From Arabidopsis thaliana (taxonomy: Eukaryota; Streptophyta; Magnoliopsida; Brassicales; Brassicaceae), in contig NC_003075.7 of assembly GCF_000001735.4 (NCBI RefSeq), forward strand, positions 10,231,001 to 10,295,000: a stretch of DNA of 64,000 nucleotides, given 5' to 3'. Position numbers and translations under genes: made by a program. The notes beneath the pieces were generated by a model. It was given only the letters and a program-made list of their open reading frames with translations. It had not been told where the DNA came from and did not search any database. This document shows, one piece after another, positions 58,110 to 64,000 of the stretch. Every line of letters begins with the position of its first letter. The first letter of the stretch is position 1.

Positions 58110-59579
58110 CTATTCAGTGTCAGACGGCAAGAAAGAAATGGTTGGAGAATTCGGGATAGCGGTTTCATCAACCGCTGAAACCGCGACAGGCTCAGCTACT
58201 ACATCATCAGCTGTCAAGTTTTGCAACTTGGGTTTCAATTCATTGTTACAGAAATCTTCATACTCTGTTTTATCTCCTCCTTTCTTCTTGACTTCCACAA
58301 CAACCAACGATGGTGTCAATTCGAATATCTCTGCTGCAATCGTCAATGGACCTTTCACTCCTTGTCTTGAACCTTCAAGACTTACCCTACAATCCTTCTT
58401 CCTCACAGTAAAGCTCACAACTTTAGCAATCTCTTCCAACTTCGATATAATCTTCGAAACCGGAGCTCCCGAAACAAACCTAGAACCCTCCCCATCGTCA
58501 TCAAACAAACCCGATAAATCAAAACCTTGCGAAAACGATATAATATCGAAAGCATTCAAACTCGCAGGTCTAGGCAACCCTCCAACTCTCCTCCTAGGCT
58601 CCAAATACTCAATCTCCGACTCAGAAGCCGCGGAATCTCTATCCGACTCCACCGAGTCAGACTCCAGTTCATCATCATCAACAACATTACACAACTTATC
58701 ATCCTCCACATAAAACTTAATATGCTTAAACCCTTTCTTAAACCAAGAATTCTCCATAATCTCAGGGAAAGTGAACCGTTTCTCCGGATTCGTCTCCAAA
58801 AGCTTCGACAACAACCTGGTAAGCTCAGTAGAAAACCACCTAGGACACCTAAACTCCCCTCTGTAAATCTTCTTATACATAGCCATAACATTCCGATCAT
58901 GAAACGGCAAATAACCAGCCATCAACACAAACAAGATAACACCACAAGACCAAATATCAACTTTAGCAGCATCATAACCTTTCCTAGCTAAAACCTCAGG
59001 AGCAACATAAGCAGGAGTACCACAAAACGTATGAAAAAGCCCATCTTGACGAATCTGATCAGAGACAGCACTAAGTCCAAAGTCAGAGACTTTAAGATTA
59101 CCATTCTCATCTAACAAAAGATTCTCAGGTTTCAGATCTCTATGATAAACACCTCTCGCGTGACAGAAAGTAACAGCAGAGATCAATTGCTGGAAATATT
59201 TGCGAGCTACTTCTTCTTTAAGACGACCTTTAGCTACTTTATTGAATAACTCACCTCCACGAACATACTCCATCACGAAATAGATCTTAGCTTTCGTCGC
59301 CATGACTTCGAATAGCTGAACGATGTTTGGGTGACGAACACGTCGAAGAATCGAGATCTCGCGTTTGATGTGTGCGATTAAACCTCCTTTGAGAACTTTC
59401 TCCTTGTCGATTACTTTGATTGCTACGCTTTCGTTTGTTTTCACGTTACGTGCGAGGTAAACTTTAGCGAAGGTACCATGGCCGAGAAGCTTACCCATTT
59501 CGTATCGTCCCAGGATTAGAGCTTGTGGGCTGCTTCTCTCTTTAGGTAACGACGTCTCTCTCGTGATTTTCTCCGCCAT
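58110..59579 (-). CDS. CIPK12: CBL-interacting protein kinase CIPK12 (SnRK3.9)
   Basis: Single exon, 489 residues from MAEKITRE; the in-frame ATG 33 bases upstream is not the family start. The Ser/Thr kinase domain covers about residues 26-280: glycine loop GHGTFAKV, catalytic Lys55 in [32 protein letters not shown], activation loop [13 protein letters not shown]. The NAF motif that binds calcium-loaded CBL sensors is Asn342-Ala343-Phe344 in [23 protein letters not shown]2C-interaction segment follows (about 370-390, [20 protein letters not shown]). All catalytic residues are present, so it should be active. It belongs to the intron-poor CIPK group and acts in calcium signalling, mostly ion transport. 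I recall At4g18700. A TATAAA box on the minus strand at 59859-59864 suggests a leader of about 250 bases, rich in TTC repeats. Confidence 0.94.
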   Translation of the reverse strand: MAEKITRETSLPKERSSPQALILGRYEMGKLLGHGTFAKVYLARNVKTNESVAIKVIDKEKVLKGGLIAHIKREISILRRVRHPNIVQLFEVMATKAKIYFVMEYVRGGELFNKVAKGRLKEEVARKYFQQLISAVTFCHARGVYHRDLKPENLLLDENGNLKVSDFGLSAVSDQIRQDGLFHTFCGTPAYVAPEVLARKGYDAAKVDIWSCGVILFVLMAGYLPFHDRNVMAMYKKIYRGEFRCPRWFSTELTRLLSKLLETNPEKRFTFPEIMENSWFKKGFKHIKFYVEDDKLCNVVDDDELESDSVESDRDSAASESEIEYLEPRRRVGGLPRPASLNAFDIISFSQGFDLSGLFDDDGEGSRFVSGAPVSKIISKLEEIAKVVSFTVRKKDCRVSLEGSRQGVKGPLTIAAEIFELTPSLVVVEVKKKGGDKTEYEDFCNNELKPKLQNLTADDVVAEPVAVSAVDETAIPNSPTISFLPSDTE

Positions 59580-62500
59580 TGATGAAGAAAGTTTGAGTCT
59601 TTTTTGGACCAAAATTAAAAAGTTTGAGTCTTTTTTTTAGGGATTTGGAAGATGAATTGAAGAGGAAAGGTGGAGAAATCGAGATTCTGGGCGAGACGAG
59701 CTCGCAAAGATTTCGAATTTCTCACCTGTTGATTCGTTTGTTTGAATCTCTCCTCTCTCTCGTTTTGTGAAATTTTGTAGAAGAAGAAGAAAGAAGAAGA
59801 AGGTTTCTCTCTCTACTGTTTTTAGAGATTCATCACTAAAAATAGCATTTGGCCTCTGTTTATAATAATCGTCGCCGTATATATTTGGGAATATGCTTTT
59901 ATGAATTTTGTGTGTTTATAGAAAATAACTTTTTTTTTTGTTAATGGTTATAGAAAATAGTAACTTTATAAATTTAATGCAGGATTTTGTGTTTAATGAT
60001 ATTCTTAAGTACTGTATTGACTAACAAAATGGGTTGCAATGATTACTTATCATTTCTCCCGACGATATATATAATTTGTTTCAAAAATTTAAATAAGTTG
60101 AAACAATTACAACTTGCTATTATAAATTTTTTATTTGGACTTACATATTCAAGTAAGATCATCATTCACGTGAAGATAATACAAGTTTAATCATCTCTCA
60201 ATGTTAATTATTTCAACTTGTATTTAAATTCCTTGTTATTTGCTGCGTGTATTTTGGGTTTTTTCGAACCAACCGTATGTCAGTATTTGTCATGCCTCTT
60301 ATGCACCAATTATATACCACTTGTTTGTTACAAATACTCAAAAACAAAAACATAATATAAGTCACTATCGTAACTTTGTTTTGCTATAATTCATTTTAGA
60401 ACCGCTAATGTCAAACAATAACGCAATAAAACGATCAAATAAATGAATTGATGTTGAATCATTTCAAATAATTGTAGTGGACCATACGATCGACATTGTT
60501 TCAAATACAATGTTTCTAAAATATCTTTCGAATTGTACCTTGCATTATAAACGCTTTTCAATGATGAATTCTAAACTTTCATTAATCTAATAGGGAAAGA
60601 CAATTAGCACCAATAGCTAAGTGAGTGGGTCAAGTTGTTGGTCTCGAGACGAATCTAGATCGTAGATTTACGTATGAATTTCAAAATAAAATACTTCCAT
60701 AGAACATAAACCACGTGGCGTGAAGATGACATCATAGTTTCTGTGGCTGTATTATTCAAAACGATAGTTTATTAGATTTTGTTTTACACGTGGCAGTTAC
60801 TCAGCGATCGCTTTAGGTTCAGTGGTCTGGATTCTCGAGTTTTCTATCTGGTAAGTGTTAGGCTCCACGTCATCTGAACAAAAAAAAACAGCTGTGAGTT
60901 TAATCACAGCCGTTGGATTGCCATATGAAAATGTTTTTGTCTTTATGTAGAGACTCACGGAAATTACGGAATCCAGCTATATATAGTGTTCACAGGAAAT
61001 TATAAGCGTAAAATTAACAAAGGTTTTATACGCCAAAATTCGGTCGAGAATTCTAAATTAATTCAATTGAACTATGTTAATGGTTTAATTATGAAATCTA
61101 AATTAATTCATTTTTATAATTATGAAAGTCAAATCTATTGCAACGGTTGGTGAAGGACGGTGGGGTCGTAAGTCAACATACGTAATGGTGGTCGGTCAAG
61201 AGATTATAAATATAAGCAAGAGAAGTTATCATATGAAGCAAGTTCTATTGTCAATTTAGAACGATAATGATGTAAATAATATTTTAGATAGATTTGTTTA
61301 ATTATATCTAAAATGAAACTTACTAATTAAAATGAAACAGAAGGATTTTTTCTTTCCGGCAGTATTACTAAATTACAAATTGGTAAAAATGTTCCACACT
61401 ATACCTATTGAATAACAAATTTTTCTATAGTGGAATTGCGATTGACAGTTTGGCACTTGCATTAAGTTAATAATTTCACATATATTTTAAGTTCAAATGA
61501 TAATTATAAGCTAATAAATTCACGTAGATCGTACGCACACATTTTGTTTACATGCTTTAACGTGTTGCATGTTATATATCTAGTTTGGTATGCAAGATTC
61601 GTGCCTACCTTGGAACAAAAGAGGCAAATGCTAAGACAAAAGAGGCAAATGCCTAATCATGGCCCAAATTATATACTTTAGAGGATCCCAATTCAAATAG
61701 TACTCGGTAGTATTTTGCCGCCAGCTTTTGTCGCTACTTTGAAACAATCTTTCGTATTTAAAGACTAGTTTTGTCTTCCTGGTTATTTTAGTTTAATATG
61801 TGAACTTAGCAGTCCTGTAAATAAACTGAGAAGTTGCCGACGTTTGTTCGATCGTTTCTGTTTTCCTCCGCCACGAATCCGGATTTCTCATGTTAGAAAC
61901 CTATGCACGTCCGATATGTTGCGTTTGAACATTTTTCAAAAGAGATATATATATGGGCCTATATGTTTCTTTTGCAACTATAAATGGGCCTTTGAATAAG
62001 AACACAAAATATTGATATTATTTCATGTCCAAAGTTTTATTAAACTCTAGTTGTCAGCTGAAGTGAATTAACTAACAAAAAAAGAAACCGAGGAAAACGA
62101 ACTAAAGAATCATTTATCTTAGATTTTGTCAAAAAGAGGGATATTTCACCACTTTAGATAGAATTAAATATAGCCGTATAGGGTTTTAAAAACATTTATA
62201 TGGTTAAACAAAGTGCCAGAATCTAACTAACAAACTCGCCTAAGTCCTAACTCCTCTTTGTAGACTTGTAACGTACAGAGAAGATTGTATAAATCTATGA
62301 GCCTTATACTATAAAAGCCCATTCTCTCCACTAGTTTATAAGCTTTGGTTATGGTGGGCTAAAAGTTCCAATCGAAGCCTGAAAAGTGTGAACATCATAA
62401 CGGTGAAGTGCACTCTAAGGACTGTACGTTCCAAAACAGCATGAACCATCCACAAAAATATTAACAAAATATAGAAAAATAATAAAGACAGAGAGGCTAA

Positions 62501-64000
62501 AAGAGATGATGAGTTATATAAGAAGTTTGACTAAATAAGTTTGCAGCTTTGACTAGCCCACCTTCTCCCACCGACTGCCAACCCATCCGTCAATATTTCT
62601 ATCTTCATTTCCTCACAAATATTTATTCAATCTCTTCATTTTCAAATATATAGTTTTCTAGTACTCGTAGTATGGTCTAAAGACTTTAAAACTAAATAAA
62701 ATGGTAGGAAGTAAATGCAAATTACTTGAATTTGTAAACTATATTCATACTTTCGCAATGTTAGATTAGTCTGAATTCAAATGTGATTAAATACGTTTGT
62801 ATATATTACGTTATCAAATATAGGTTCAAATTGTAGGGATTGTCCATAACTATTGCGTATATATGTTCAAAATTATATTATATGTTGTATTTGTATACCA
62901 TAGACGTTATGACATTTGTAAGTTGTAATGTATCTTAAATTAATGTTTTGACACCGGTTTTCAACTATTATGGACGTCTTTAACGTAAGAAAACTGACTT
63001 TCTGTGTGTTTGAAAATTAGTCTGCTTTACAAATTAATCTTTGCTTATATAATTTTTAATGATAATAAGATTAAAGAATTTGATAAAAAAAAAAATATAT
63101 ATTAAAAGTAATGTATATTGTTTTTACCAAAGATAATCTGAGGTTAAAGTTACAATAATAATCATATAGAAACAAGTTCAATAGCAAAATTAACTTAGAC
63201 ATGCAATTTACCGATTTCTTGACATTAGTCGAAAAACATTTGAAACTCGGTTATACAATGAGGTTATCGTTCAGGCCTCTGGAAAGAAAATCAATTCTAT
63301 AATACTTCAATAACTTTTTAGTAAAACTAACTGGATCAACTGATGAATCATATATCAAAAAAACAAAAAAAAAAACTAACGGAGGTAGACAATAGTTTAG
63401 CTGGAATGCTTGAAGAAATGGCAAGAATATGCTTCGAGAAGTTATGATTTATGAAGAGGTTACCTGCAAATTTTTTCATTTCTTTTTGCCGACGGTTGGC
63501 TGTTAGTTAGGAAAAAGAATTTTTGTTATAGGATTTTCTCTTCCGTTTCGTACAAACCCAATCATTATTCTCGTCTTTATACTTAACTTTGCCTCTCATT
63601 TTCATGTTATCAATCTTTTAAATTAAATATATCGTCAATGACTGTTATGAATAATTAGTTCTTCATTCTCTGCCTTGGTTCGAACCTCAGTCACATGGTG
63701 CACGTTATTGTGATTTCCCATACCTCAAGAGTTATTCAAGATCCCTTACAGAAATATATTTATATAATCTTTTATCTAATGTAGTTATTTACAAACATGT
63801 ATTATCTACCAAAATAAAAAGGGCTAAAAGCTTCTTGAGTGAGACCGCTTTTGGTTCGATTCATTTTCCTACACTCCAATAGTATTACACTATTGTATAT
63901 AACAAGAATCGTGGGATTTGTTTAATCCGTACAATGAAACAAGAAAGATATACAATAACTTAATATCATTTTTTTTTGGGGACAATCTTAATATCATTTC
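59580..64000. other. CIPK12 promoter and long intergenic region
   Basis: The CIPK12 leader and promoter lie from 59580 to roughly 61000 and include ACGTGGC/CACGTGG (ABRE/G-box class) sequences near 60713 and 60788. A GCTGTGA/TCACAGC inverted repeat lies near 60892-60911. A 17-bp sequence ACAAAAGAGGCAAATGC is duplicated with a 22-bp period at about 61615-61652. The remaining 2 kb are AT-rich and I see no gene in them. Confidence 0.45.

Overview
This is nuclear DNA of a crucifer, and every gene I recognise places it on the long arm of Arabidopsis thaliana chromosome 4. The evidence is split genes with GT-AG introns, AT-rich intergenic DNA, plant-only families (ALOG, PYL, CIPK, leucine-rich extensin, SCAR), and a gene order that from memory runs from about At4g18570 to At4g18700. 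Locus codes and symbols are recalled, not searched. Exon borders were worked out by hand from reading frame and splice consensus.

Layout. 0.4-8.7 kb is gene-dense: IPGA1 (CHUP1-like, +), a small acidic protein (-) sharing a divergent promoter with RPA3B (+), a lone YVH1/DUSP12-type zinc-binding domain protein (+) and an Ole e 1-like secreted protein (+). 8.9-16.4 kb is the large SCAR-like gene WAVE5 (-), whose giant exon carries two families of internal repeats. 16.4-26.2 kb is sparse and holds the single-exon regulators LSH9 and PYL13 and a short hAT-type element. 26.2-32.6 kb has a DUF688 gene and MRH1, a receptor-like pseudokinase. 33-52.6 kb holds four DOG1-like genes (DOGL4, DOGL1, DOGL2, DOGL3) plus an unlisted-looking DOGL pseudogene, interrupted by LRX5 (-). 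36-40.6 kb, between DOGL4 and DOGL1, is a transposon nest: a possible copia scrap, two abutting TAA-flanked PIF/Harbinger-like elements (the first with a remorin-like gene fragment), and a MULE-like foldback element with a 9-bp target duplication. A 3.1-kb Helitron lies just behind DOGL3. 56-64 kb is mostly intergenic, with intronless CIPK12 (-) at 58.1-59.6 kb.

How it fits together. There are no operons; genes act singly. Themes are cytoskeleton and growth shape (IPGA1, WAVE5), wall growth (LRX5, MRH1), and abscisic acid, seed and calcium signalling (PYL13, DOGL cluster, CIPK12). All four intact DOGL genes have an RY-type CATGCA site 100-200 bp upstream of the start codon, which fits seed expression. 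I found no sign of an undescribed multi-gene system. The most useful non-standard content is the well-bounded transposable elements, the gene fragments in them, and the DOGL pseudogene and tandem-duplication history.
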